A DNA stretch of 7,912 bases from an uncultured bacterium (GCA_900553895.1 USFB01000054.1:1-7912), one strand, 5' to 3'. Counted from the stretch's first letter, positions 1 to 7,318 are shown. Notes: generated by a model not told the origin, from the letters alone. Numbers and translations are program-made.

Positions 1-42
1 ACACTAACCTTCTACACATGAGGAATTATTAAACAAGATTCC

Positions 43-73
43 AAACCCTTCATTTCGAAGGGTTTTTCTTTTT
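43..73 (+). terminator. Rho-independent terminator of an off-window plus-strand gene
   Basis: A perfect 9-bp stem pairs AAACCCTTC (43-51) with GAAGGGTTT (57-65) around a 5-base loop. It is followed on the plus strand by a T-rich tract (TTCTTTTT) with one C. Read on the minus strand, the same hairpin is followed by GGAATCTTG, which is not a T-tract. It therefore mainly serves a transcript entering from the left, although the hairpin could also slow minus-strand transcripts leaving the helical-repeat gene at 93. The two genes converge here. The upstream gene itself lies outside the window. Confidence 0.85.
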
Positions 74-92
74 GTGTAGCATTATAAAACTA

Positions 93-1268
93 CTATAGAA
101 CATTAATGATTTGTCTTATGTCTTCACAAGTTATGTTATTTAAAGCCAAATTTTTATGTTCATATTTTAATGCTTGTTTTTCTTTTAATAAAGTCAATAC
201 TTTTAAAAGTAATGTTTGATTTTTGCTATCCAAAAGAGTTTCCAATTCTTCTACATCATCAACAAAATCAACAGCAAAAAATACGAAATCGCTTTCATCG
301 TACAATTCTTCATAAAGTAAGCTGTTCAATTTCTGTTCATTTATTTTGTTCAAAAATTTACCAATTGCTTGAACTTCATCTTTTGTGTTTTTATCACAAT
401 CAAACAAATATTCTTCATTAGAAAGTAATTCAGCAAACTTATCCTTTGCAAGTCTTAGCAATATTGCAGAAGTACTTGTTAAATTTTCATGATACAAGTT
501 TTCAAAAATATTATATAAATTATAATCCAAAACAGCTGATGGCGGAATAATTTCAGGAATTGCATTTACAATATGACTCAAAACCAAAACACCATCATCA
601 AGATTATCATTCAAAAGTTCTTCCAATGATATCAAATACGGAATTTCTGATGCTATATTTTCAGAAAGCGTAGACTTTTTCATAACATCAAGTATCGATT
701 TTAATGCATCTTTAGCCTGATAAGAAACCAAAAATTTGATTGCATTATATTTTTCAAATTCATCCTCAGAATTCAATTGGTTTAACGCTTCAGATTTAGA
801 AACATCGTCATTCATTTTTGCTAAAACTTCAATAGAATTAATACTCAAAGGTTCAAATGAAGATTTAGCGGATGTTCTTAAAAGTGGTAACAATTCTTCT
901 AAATACTCGTTCGGCACAAGTGAAAAGAATTTTGTTGCATAAGCTTTTTTGTTGTCATCACCATTTACGTAAATCTCTTTTATAACAGGCAAAATCTCGA
1001 TTCCGCCAAACTTATATAAAACTTCAGCAAATACATTATCATAAGATGATGAATAATATTCAAAAAAGTTTAACAAGTTCAAATAGTTGTCTTTCGTGCA
1101 AGCCAACTGAATACGTTTTGCAACATTGTTTTTTACAAAGTCAAACAAAAAATCATCTTGTTTTACTAATTTTGCAAAAAGTGCCACATCAGAATTGTCA
1201 ACAAGTGATTTTGCGACAGCCTCATACTCAGCAGGATTTTTTCCTGTGAGCTTCTTAATTAAATCCAT
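93..1268 (-). CDS. Hypothetical all-helical HEAT-like repeat protein (391 aa)
   Basis: I do not recognise this protein as a named family. It is a soluble, acidic, Leu/Asp/Glu-rich protein with no signal peptide or membrane segment, and nearly the whole chain reads as short amphipathic helices. Around residues 140-200 the pattern of paired helices, with small residues at the turns (for example EKYNAIKFLVS then KDALKSILDVMKK), resembles HEAT/ARM-type scaffolds, which usually bind proteins or nucleic acid. No catalytic motif is visible. The start at 1268 lies 6 bases after the stop of the upstream SLOG/DprA-like gene and has no clear Shine-Dalgarno of its own (only GGA about 12 bases upstream, within the preceding gene). 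Translation is therefore probably coupled to that gene, and the two form a unit. The gene ends facing the terminator at 43-73. That the gene is real is near certain; its function is unknown. Confidence 0.85.
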   Translation of the reverse strand: MDLIKKLTGKNPAEYEAVAKSLVDNSDVALFAKLVKQDDFLFDFVKNNVAKRIQLACTKDNYLNLLNFFEYYSSSYDNVFAEVLYKFGGIEILPVIKEIYVNGDDNKKAYATKFFSLVPNEYLEELLPLLRTSAKSSFEPLSINSIEVLAKMNDDVSKSEALNQLNSEDEFEKYNAIKFLVSYQAKDALKSILDVMKKSTLSENIASEIPYLISLEELLNDNLDDGVLVLSHIVNAIPEIIPPSAVLDYNLYNIFENLYHENLTSTSAILLRLAKDKFAELLSNEEYLFDCDKNTKDEVQAIGKFLNKINEQKLNSLLYEELYDESDFVFFAVDFVDDVEELETLLDSKNQTLLLKVLTLLKEKQALKYEHKNLALNNITCEDIRQIINVL

Positions 1269-1274
1269 AATTCA

Positions 1275-1850
1275 CTAATCCAAATAGAATACTGTAACTA
1301 CTTTATGATTTTCTTCAGCATAATCAACTGCTTTATGAAGAGTTTTACTTGTATGAGATAAGAAACAAATTAATTGGTTACAATCATCAATAATTTCTCT
1401 GTTACAAACTCTTGAAGCGTCAGCCAAAGTCATCATAGCTCGGTCAGAATGTTCAACTATATTTGGAACTCCGATTAATTGGTCTTGAACGTCAGAAGGT
1501 TGTTGACCAATAGTTTGAGGTAAAATAACTTTCAATTTATCAGGATTAGACTTCATTGCGCCTCTAATCGCAGCTGCGTTTGTACCGCATGAACCACCCG
1601 ATGTAATAATAGTGTTACCTTGGCGAACTAAGGCTGTTGCCAAAGTCTCAATCATTTGTTGGTGTGTAATAGCAAGGTTTCTTGAGCCGATAATTGCAAT
1701 TCTCTTGGCGGGTTGCTTTATAGTAGCCAATTCCATCGCAAGTTCATCTACTGTATCAGGAGCATGCTCTGCTGTGTCTAAATCGCCCATTGGAACCATA
1801 ATGGATGGCTGTTTTTGTTCGTCGTCAATTGAATTAAAAATTTCGCTCAT
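1275..1850 (-). CDS. SLOG-superfamily, DprA-like Rossmann-fold protein (191 aa)
   Basis: This small protein has the nucleotide-binding Rossmann core of the SLOG group (DprA/Smf, LOG). A hydrophobic strand leads into IGSR (residues 54-57). The family's glycine motif follows as TSGGSCGTN (83-91), aligning with the SGGARGID type of DprA but with Asn in place of Asp. RGAM (96-99), a strand ending ILPQT (109-113), NREI (150-153) and QLICF (159-163) complete the core. The first 45 residues are acidic and probably disordered. At 191 aa it is much shorter than true DprA (about 290-370 aa) and lacks a winged-helix tail. It matches the small 'DNA recombination-mediator protein A' family that I recall from cyanobacteria, including the FYxD-type C-terminus (here FYLD). 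DprA itself loads RecA on single-stranded DNA in transformation; whether this short form does so is not known. The start is supported by AGGTGG 4 bases upstream. It is the first gene of a two-gene minus-strand unit and diverges from pcrA. Confidence 0.85.
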   Translation of the reverse strand: MSEIFNSIDDEQKQPSIMVPMGDLDTAEHAPDTVDELAMELATIKQPAKRIAIIGSRNLAITHQQMIETLATALVRQGNTIITSGGSCGTNAAAIRGAMKSNPDKLKVILPQTIGQQPSDVQDQLIGVPNIVEHSDRAMMTLADASRVCNREIIDDCNQLICFLSHTSKTLHKAVDYAEENHKVVTVFYLD

Positions 1851-1854
1851 TGTA

Positions 1855-1860
1855 CCACCT
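1855..1860 (-). promoter_or_regulatory. Shine-Dalgarno of the SLOG/DprA-like gene
   Basis: AGGTGG on the minus strand lies 4 bases before the ATG at 1850. It is the clearest ribosome-binding site in the divergent region and fixes this start over the internal Met codons at residues 18 and 21. Confidence 0.75.
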
Positions 1861-1890
1861 TTTTAAATTGAAAAATAATTATTTTTTTTG

Positions 1891-1910
1891 TATGCTTATA
1901 ATAATATCAC
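1891..1910. promoter_or_regulatory. Divergent promoter region with overlapping -10-like elements
   Basis: The 86 bases between the two divergent start codons contain a consensus TATAAT at 1897-1902 on the plus strand. It would start transcription near 1909 and give pcrA a leader of about 28 bases. On the minus strand TATTAT occurs at 1906-1901 and again at 1903-1898, and could serve the SLOG gene. No good -35 box sits 16-18 bases from any of these, and a run of eight T (1882-1889) lies just upstream of the plus-strand element. The placement argues that pcrA starts at 1937 rather than further upstream. This is inferred from motif matches only. Confidence 0.45.
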
Positions 1911-1936
1911 AAAACAGGCAATTTGGGAATAGGGGA

Positions 1937-4522
1937 ATGGAAAATATTTTAGAAGGGCTTAATAAAGAGCAATTAGAAGCAGCGAAAACAACACAAGGAG
2001 CTTTGCTAATTTTAGCAGGTGCCGGTAGCGGCAAAACAAAAGTTTTAACATCAAGAATCGCATATATGATTCAAAACGGTGCAATTGCAGGCAAAATTCT
2101 TGCTGTAACATTTACAAATAAAGCTGCAAAAGAAATGAAAGAACGTCTTTCTAAAATGTTAGGTGAAAATATCGTAAAATACATGTGGGTTGGTACATTT
2201 CACAGTATTTGCGGACGTATATTAAGACAAGATATAGAAAACTATTCGTTTCAGTCAGGTAAAAAGCTTGATAAAAATTTTACAATTTATGATGAAACCG
2301 ACTCCGTTGCAGTTATTAAGCAAGCAATTAAGAAATTAAATTTGGATGATAAAATTTATCAGCCGAAACTAATTAAGGCAGTTATTTCTAACGCTAAGAA
2401 CAAAATGCAGGATGCGTATACATTTGCAACTTTTGCGCGCGATTTTAAATCACAAAAAATTGCCCAAGTTTTCGAATTCTATGAAAATGCGCTAAATAAC
2501 AACAATGCAATCGACTTTGACGATATGTTAATGCTTTGCGTAAAACTTCTTGAACAAAACCCTGAAGTCAGAAAAAAATATTACGATAAGTTCCAACATA
2601 TTATGGTCGATGAATATCAAGATACAAACCAAGCGCAGTATCAACTTGTAAAAGCACTTTACACAAATTTACAAGCCGATATTCCTGATTCTCGCTCGCT
2701 TTGCGTTGTAGGTGATGTCGACCAATCAATTTACAGCTGGCGTGGTGCTGATTTTAGAATTATTATGAATTTCCAAAACGATTTTCCTAAAGCAAAATTA
2801 GTAAAATTGGAACAAAATTACCGTTCTACTGCAAATATTTTGAATGCAGCGAATGCTATTATTGAAAACAATGAAGAACGTGTAGATAAAGTTCTTTATT
2901 CGCAAAAAGGCGACGGTGAAAAGATTTCGCTTTACGAAGCACAAGATGAAGCGGATGAGGCAAATTACATCGTTAAATCAATTCGAGATACATCAGACAA
3001 TTATAATCAATTTTCGATTTTATACAGAACAAACGCTCAATCACGTGCATTAGAAGAAGCTTTAATCGCTGCAGGTATTCCATATAGAATATACGGCGGT
3101 CTTAAGTTCTATGACCGTAAGGAAATTAAAGATGCGATTGCTTATTTAAAATTAATCTACAACCCTGATGATTCGCAATCTTTAAGACGAATTATCAATG
3201 TGCCGAAACGTGCAATAGGCGAAACAACACTTAAACACTTGCAAGAATATGCGGATGAAAATGATATCAGCTTATATTCAGCTATTATGGACGTTGATAA
3301 TATTTCTACAATCAAATCCGGAACAGCTACAAAATTAAAAGATTTTGCAACACTTGTAGAAAAACTTAAAGAAGCACAATCAAGATACAGCTTGCCGGAA
3401 TTTTTAAGTTTGATTTTAGAAAAAAGTGGTTATTTAAGAGAGCTTCAAGCAACTGGGGCAGACGAAGATCAAACAAGAATTGAAAACTTGCAAGAATTGG
3501 TAAACGTAGCAAATGAATTTGAACCGGAAGAAGTTGGGAATGAATTGGGCGAATTCCTTTCTCAAGTATCTTTGGTTTCCGATATTGATGGAATGGAAGA
3601 AATTGCAAACAATGTTACACTTATGACACTTCACGCATCAAAAGGTTTGGAATTTCCTATCGTATTCTTAGCAGGTTGTGATGAAGGTATTTTCCCTTCT
3701 GCGAGATGTTCAAACAGCTTGTCTGAATTGGAAGAAGAACGTCGCTTGATGTACGTTGGTGTTACAAGAGCAGAAAATAAATTATACTTAACCACTGCTA
3801 AACGTCGTCAAATGTGGGGTGAATACAAATACTACACACCAAGCAGATTTTTAGAAGAAATTCCTTCAACTCTATTAGATAGAGAAGAATCCTCATTCTC
3901 AGAATTTTCTGACCACAGAAGCACATTTAATAGCGCGGTTAAAAAAGTTCAAGGTGGCTATAATAAAGGTAAATTTAGTGATAGAAATAGTAGCGGTTCT
4001 TCTTTTGGTACTGCTAAAAAATCTTCAAGCACTTCGTTTAGCTCTGATGGTTTTGTAAAACCATCAACAGGTTTTGGTGCAAACTTTGTTGCTCCATCTT
4101 CTAAAAATAATAATTCATCAGGCTTTGGCAAAAACTTTGTAGCACCAACTGCTAAAAAGACTACAAATGTCGTACAAAGAACACCAAGCAGAATGATTTT
4201 GAAAAAGAATCCGATAAATAAAGAAAAAGAAGAGGCTAAAATCAAGGCTTTCTTTGAAGATAACGTTATGAAGCGTAAAATGGAAGAAGAAAGACGTCAA
4301 GAAGCAATTCGTTTAGAAGAAAAACAAAAAGAAGAAGCTTTAAAGAATACAGCAACTCAGTATTTCTTTAATGTTGGAGAAAGAGTTTTCCACGAAAAGT
4401 TAGGTGTTGGTGAAATTGCAGACGTTATCCAAATCGGCGAAAGCACAATGTACACTATAGATTTTGGCAAGATGGGTAAAAAAGCGATGGATGCTACTTA
4501 TGCAAGGCTAAAAAAATTATAA
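1937..4522 (+). CDS. pcrA: ATP-dependent 3'-5' DNA helicase, PcrA/UvrD type (861 aa)
   Basis: This superfamily 1A helicase unwinds DNA 3' to 5' in repair and clears proteins and RNA polymerase from the template. All motifs are present: Q-motif GLNKEQ (residues 7-12), Walker A AGAGSGKT (27-34), TFTNKAA, GTFHS, Walker B with D225 and E226 in VDEYQDTN, GDVDQSIYSWRG (259-270), LEQNYRST, TLHASKGLEF, and the arginine finger R611 in YVGVTRAE. The last 50 or so residues (from about 813, VGERVFHEKLGVGE) match the Tudor-like domain that in PcrA binds RNA polymerase. The length exceeds the usual 720-780 aa. The extra lies at about 673-800: a Ser/Asn/Gly-rich segment with two GFGxNFVAP repeats, then a Lys/Glu-rich helix. 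I chose ATG 1937 because family members begin just before the GLN..Q motif. An in-frame upstream ATG at 1850 would overlap the divergent gene, and the TATAAT at 1897-1902 lies inside that extension. The ribosome site is poor: AGGGG is only 1 base from the ATG, with a weak GGGA 8 bases away. UvrD is the alternative name; the Tudor tail fits both. Confidence 0.95.
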   Translation: MENILEGLNKEQLEAAKTTQGALLILAGAGSGKTKVLTSRIAYMIQNGAIAGKILAVTFTNKAAKEMKERLSKMLGENIVKYMWVGTFHSICGRILRQDIENYSFQSGKKLDKNFTIYDETDSVAVIKQAIKKLNLDDKIYQPKLIKAVISNAKNKMQDAYTFATFARDFKSQKIAQVFEFYENALNNNNAIDFDDMLMLCVKLLEQNPEVRKKYYDKFQHIMVDEYQDTNQAQYQLVKALYTNLQADIPDSRSLCVVGDVDQSIYSWRGADFRIIMNFQNDFPKAKLVKLEQNYRSTANILNAANAIIENNEERVDKVLYSQKGDGEKISLYEAQDEADEANYIVKSIRDTSDNYNQFSILYRTNAQSRALEEALIAAGIPYRIYGGLKFYDRKEIKDAIAYLKLIYNPDDSQSLRRIINVPKRAIGETTLKHLQEYADENDISLYSAIMDVDNISTIKSGTATKLKDFATLVEKLKEAQSRYSLPEFLSLILEKSGYLRELQATGADEDQTRIENLQELVNVANEFEPEEVGNELGEFLSQVSLVSDIDGMEEIANNVTLMTLHASKGLEFPIVFLAGCDEGIFPSARCSNSLSELEEERRLMYVGVTRAENKLYLTTAKRRQMWGEYKYYTPSRFLEEIPSTLLDREESSFSEFSDHRSTFNSAVKKVQGGYNKGKFSDRNSSGSSFGTAKKSSSTSFSSDGFVKPSTGFGANFVAPSSKNNNSSGFGKNFVAPTAKKTTNVVQRTPSRMILKKNPINKEKEEAKIKAFFEDNVMKRKMEEERRQEAIRLEEKQKEEALKNTATQYFFNVGERVFHEKLGVGEIADVIQIGESTMYTIDFGKMGKKAMDATYARLKKL
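3953..4186 (+). other. Low-complexity PcrA linker with GFGxNFVAP repeats
   Basis: PcrA residues about 673-750 are rich in Ser, Asn, Gly, Lys and Phe and look disordered. Two near-identical motifs, GFGANFVAP (712-720) and GFGKNFVAP (729-737), lie 17 residues (51 bases) apart. A degenerate copy, GFVKPS, starts at 705. Silent third-position differences between the two copies (GGT/GGC, GTT/GTA, GCT/GCA, CCA/CCA) suggest the peptide has been kept by selection rather than recently duplicated. Confidence 0.75.
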
Positions 4523-4544
4523 AATCAGAAATAGATTCCAATTT

Positions 4545-6749
4545 ATGAAATATGCGTTAGTTTTAGTAAATATAAAAGGACTGGGAGTTAAGACATTTAG
4601 CTACTCTATTCCGGACGAGATAAAGTCTGTCATTCAAATAGGACAGGCTGTTCTTGTACCGTTTGGACGTCAAGGCTTGATTAACGCTTTTGTTGTCGGA
4701 TTTTCTGATTATCTTCCCGGAGATTTTAGAGTAAAAAAAATTAACAAAATTTTAGACCCTACACCTTTATTTTCCCTAAAATATCTGAAACTTTTAGAAT
4801 GGGTTGCAAATTATTATTGCACCGATTTTGTAACTGTTTTAAACGCAGCTCTTCCGATGAAATTAATAGAAAAAAATGCAAAAGTAGAACTTTCTGTTGA
4901 ATTTTTAAACAACAATGCAGAGGGACTAACTAAAAGACAAAAAGAAATATTATCACTATTAAAAGAACGTGGTAAATGTTCGCTTATTGAATTTGAAGAA
5001 ATAGCAAAAACCACGCGCGCTACAATGAAAAAACTCGCAGAATTAAATTGCGTAAAAATAGAACAAGAATATATTTACAGAAATCCGCTTGCAATATTTA
5101 AAAATGTTGAAACCGAGCCACTGTTTGAATTATCAGGTGAGCAGATTACAGCTTATGAAGGCATTAAATCAAAATTAAAATCGCCAAATCCGATTTTATT
5201 GCACGGCGTAACAGCCTCAGGCAAAACTGAAGTTTATTTTAAATTAATAAAGGACGTTATTGATTCGGGCAGAAATGTTTTATTCTTAGCACCTGAAATA
5301 GCTTTAGCATCGCAACTTACAAAACGTTTAGCGCGCAAATTCGGTATAAGAGATGTTGCGATTTGGCACAGCAGTATTTCGGAAGGCGAAAAATACGATG
5401 TTTGGCAAAGGCTTTATAAAAATGATATCAAAATTCTTGCAGGCGCGCGTTCAGCTGTTTTTGCACCATTACAAAACATCGGTTTAATTATTATTGATGA
5501 AGAGCATGAAAGTGCTTATAAGCAAACAAATCCTGCGCCAAGATATGATGCCAGAGTAGTTGCAAGACGTTTGGCACAATTCCATCAAGCACCTTTGCTG
5601 TTAGGCTCTGCAACACCTGACATTTCAACATATTATTATGCAACAAACAATAACAATTTGTTTGAAATGCGCAAACGTTTTAACAATTCTCCACTTGCAA
5701 AACCTCAAGTAATAAATATGCAAGAATACGGCAAAGCTTCTTATCGCGGAATAATTTCTAAACCATTACAAACAGAAATAAGTGAAACTTTAGAGAGAAA
5801 ACAGCAGATAATTTTGCTTATGAATAGGCGCGGATACTCTACTTATACGCAATGTAAAGCCTGCGGAACCGTAATTGAATGTCCCGATTGTTCTATACCA
5901 ATGATTTGGCATACAAGCGTTAAAAAGCTCAAATGTCACTATTGCAATCGTGAAATGAGTTTCCCAAACTATTGTCCACAATGCGGAAGCGATGCGCTTT
6001 CAACATCAGGAGTCGGTACGCAAAAAATCGAAACGCTTATAAAAGAGCTTTATCCTGATGCTCGAATTGAAAGAATTGATAGCGATATTTTAACAAGAAA
6101 AAATGCGCATATTGAGCTTTTAAATAAATTCCAAAATCAAGAAATAGATATTCTTGTAGGAACACAAATGATTGCAAAAGGTTTAGACAACCCGAACGTT
6201 ACGCTTGTTGGCGTCTTGAGCGCGGATTCAGGGTTTAACATTCCTGATTTTAGAGCATCAGAAAGAGGCTTCCAACTTTTGACTCAGGTTGCAGGACGTG
6301 CCGGCAGAGGTGAATTCAAAGGAAAAGTTTTATTCCAGACTTATAACCCTGATTATTACGCATTTCAAACTGCAAAAGCTCAAGATTATGAGAAATTCTT
6401 TGAAACAGAAATTAAGGCACGTCAAGAGTTTGATTATCCGCCTTTTAGCCAAATTATTCGTTTAATTTTGTCCTCTCAAAACAATTTCAGGGCTGAAAAA
6501 TCAGCAATGGAAATTGCAATGCGATTGGTTACAATGACAGAAAAATTTGGTTTTACGGAATATTTAGAAACACTGGGACCAACACCTTGCGTAATCGAAA
6601 AATTAAACGGCTACTATCGTTTTCAGATTTTGATTAAAAATAAGCTTTCTCAAAAAGGGCATGATTTTGTGTCAAAATTCTTGAATAAAATTAGTTTGCC
6701 AAAAGATATCAAAATGGCAATTGATGTTGATCCGCTGGATATTCTGTAA
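4545..6749 (+). CDS. priA: Primosomal protein N' (PriA helicase), replication restart (734 aa)
   Basis: PriA recognises abandoned replication forks and reloads the replicative helicase; it is a superfamily 2 3'-5' helicase. The domains run in the usual order: the 3'-DNA-end-binding domain in the first ~105 residues, a winged helix from about 127 (GLTKRQKEIL), Walker A GVTASGKT (221-228) and a DEEH box (318-321). GSATPD follows, then a zinc-binding insert with four CxxC pairs (C437/C440, C446/C449, C464/C467, C477/C480), all eight cysteines intact. The second helicase lobe carries GTQMIAKGLD and QVAGRAGRG, and the C-terminal domain ends in VDPLDIL. The length is normal and no catalytic residue is missing. 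The start follows the pcrA stop by 22 bases and matches the family N-terminus, but no Shine-Dalgarno is visible before it. Cotranscription with pcrA is likely, since no promoter or terminator lies between them. Both genes act at blocked forks. Confidence 0.97.
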   Translation: MKYALVLVNIKGLGVKTFSYSIPDEIKSVIQIGQAVLVPFGRQGLINAFVVGFSDYLPGDFRVKKINKILDPTPLFSLKYLKLLEWVANYYCTDFVTVLNAALPMKLIEKNAKVELSVEFLNNNAEGLTKRQKEILSLLKERGKCSLIEFEEIAKTTRATMKKLAELNCVKIEQEYIYRNPLAIFKNVETEPLFELSGEQITAYEGIKSKLKSPNPILLHGVTASGKTEVYFKLIKDVIDSGRNVLFLAPEIALASQLTKRLARKFGIRDVAIWHSSISEGEKYDVWQRLYKNDIKILAGARSAVFAPLQNIGLIIIDEEHESAYKQTNPAPRYDARVVARRLAQFHQAPLLLGSATPDISTYYYATNNNNLFEMRKRFNNSPLAKPQVINMQEYGKASYRGIISKPLQTEISETLERKQQIILLMNRRGYSTYTQCKACGTVIECPDCSIPMIWHTSVKKLKCHYCNREMSFPNYCPQCGSDALSTSGVGTQKIETLIKELYPDARIERIDSDILTRKNAHIELLNKFQNQEIDILVGTQMIAKGLDNPNVTLVGVLSADSGFNIPDFRASERGFQLLTQVAGRAGRGEFKGKVLFQTYNPDYYAFQTAKAQDYEKFFETEIKARQEFDYPPFSQIIRLILSSQNNFRAEKSAMEIAMRLVTMTEKFGFTEYLETLGPTPCVIEKLNGYYRFQILIKNKLSQKGHDFVSKFLNKISLPKDIKMAIDVDPLDIL

Positions 6750-6802
6750 ATTTACCCGATTTGCTAATATAAAAATTAATCTTTTATTTAAAAATACTAA
6801 AA

Positions 6803-6808
6803 AAGGAG
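6803..6808 (+). promoter_or_regulatory. Shine-Dalgarno of the Skp-like gene
   Basis: AAGGAG lies 6 bases before the ATG at 6815, a strong site. The 65-base gap after priA is very AT-rich and shows no hairpin followed by a T-tract. I see no convincing promoter in it either, so read-through from priA is possible. Confidence 0.8.
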
Positions 6809-6814
6809 TTCATT

Positions 6815-7249
6815 ATGAAAAAAAGTTTTTTAGTATTGTTTTTATTATTAGGTTTTGCAGGAAATTACGCTTACGCAGAAGGGGATTCTATTGCAGTTGT
6901 TGATTTGCAAAAACTGGTTAGCAATTCTTCACAAGTTAAACAACTTAAGCAAGAGCACTCTAAAAAAATGGAAGAATTAAATAAAATTATCATTAACGCA
7001 AGAGGTGCTATTGCAAACGAAACCGACAGTGCCAAAATAGTTCAATTAGAAGAAAAATACACAAGAGAATTTAACACAAAAAAACAAGCGTTAGAAAAAG
7101 ACTACAACACACGATTAAGTAACATCGAAAAATCAATTCAATCAGAAATTGAAAAGAAGGCGCAGAAGGATAAATACAATTATGTATTTGCAAAAAGCGT
7201 TGTACTTTATGGCGGAAAAGACATTACGAGCGAAATTAACGTTAAATAA
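6815..7249 (+). CDS. Periplasmic OmpH/Skp-family chaperone-like protein (144 aa)
   Basis: The first 21 residues form a classic Sec signal peptide (MKKS, a Leu/Phe/Val core, cleavage after AYA), so the mature protein of about 123 aa is periplasmic. It then shows the Skp layout: a short strand (SIAVVDLQKLV), a long Lys/Glu-rich coiled-coil hairpin from about residue 35 to 118, and a return strand near the C-terminus (YNYVFAKSVVLYGGKDIT). Skp trimers hold unfolded outer-membrane proteins on their way to the BAM complex. The gene is slightly shorter than E. coli Skp (161 aa), with shorter tentacles. It is not next to bamA or lpxD here, the usual neighbours in proteobacteria, so its partner genes are elsewhere. 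The symbol skp/ompH would be reasonable, but sequence identity to E. coli Skp is low by eye, so I leave it blank. It implies a diderm cell envelope. Confidence 0.85.
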   Translation: MKKSFLVLFLLLGFAGNYAYAEGDSIAVVDLQKLVSNSSQVKQLKQEHSKKMEELNKIIINARGAIANETDSAKIVQLEEKYTREFNTKKQALEKDYNTRLSNIEKSIQSEIEKKAQKDKYNYVFAKSVVLYGGKDITSEINVK

Positions 7250-7297
7250 TGTAACAATAATTTAACTGGGCAAATGTTTCTTTTTGCTATTTTGTAA

Positions 7298-7303
7298 TAT
7301 AAT
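7298..7303 (+). promoter_or_regulatory. Putative -10 element before the small secreted-protein gene
   Basis: A consensus TATAAT, preceded by TTTGTAA, lies in the 84-base gap. It would start transcription near 7310, giving a leader of about 24 bases that contains the ribosome-binding site. No good -35 hexamer is seen 16-18 bases upstream (TGTTTC at 7275-7280). This is a motif-only call. Confidence 0.4.
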
Positions 7304-7318
7304 GTTGGTACAAATAAC

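Noticed and set aside
1..42. Partial gene at the left edge
   Set aside because: Two plus-strand frames reach stops within 32 bases (19-21 and 30-32) and the third stops at once. There is too little sequence to tell a coding end from an untranslated tail.
12..79. 7-bp inverted repeat CTACACA (12-18) / TGTGTAG (73-79) flanking the terminator hairpin
   Set aside because: The arms are short, the repeat does not extend, and it encloses a normal terminator. Chance is likely in AT-rich DNA, and there is no sign of a mobile element.
1850..1936. Upstream in-frame extension of pcrA (ATG at 1850 or 1892)
   Set aside because: It would add 29 or 15 residues with no family match, lacks a ribosome site, overlaps the divergent gene's start codon (1850) and contains the TATAAT element.
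3958..4245. Antisense open frame opposite the pcrA linker
   Set aside because: It arises from the low-complexity A-rich coding sequence on the other strand, and the pcrA frame is clearly the coding one. Other antisense open frames inside pcrA and priA were dismissed for the same reason.
6721..6903. Overlapping plus-strand frame spanning the priA end and the Skp-like start
   Set aside because: It crosses two well-supported genes in a different frame, has no ribosome site, and its peptide shows no recognisable pattern.
7270..7294. Hairpin GCAAA/TTTGC followed by TATTTTG as a terminator of the Skp-like gene
   Set aside because: The stem is only 5 bp with an 8-base loop and a broken T-tract, too weak to call.
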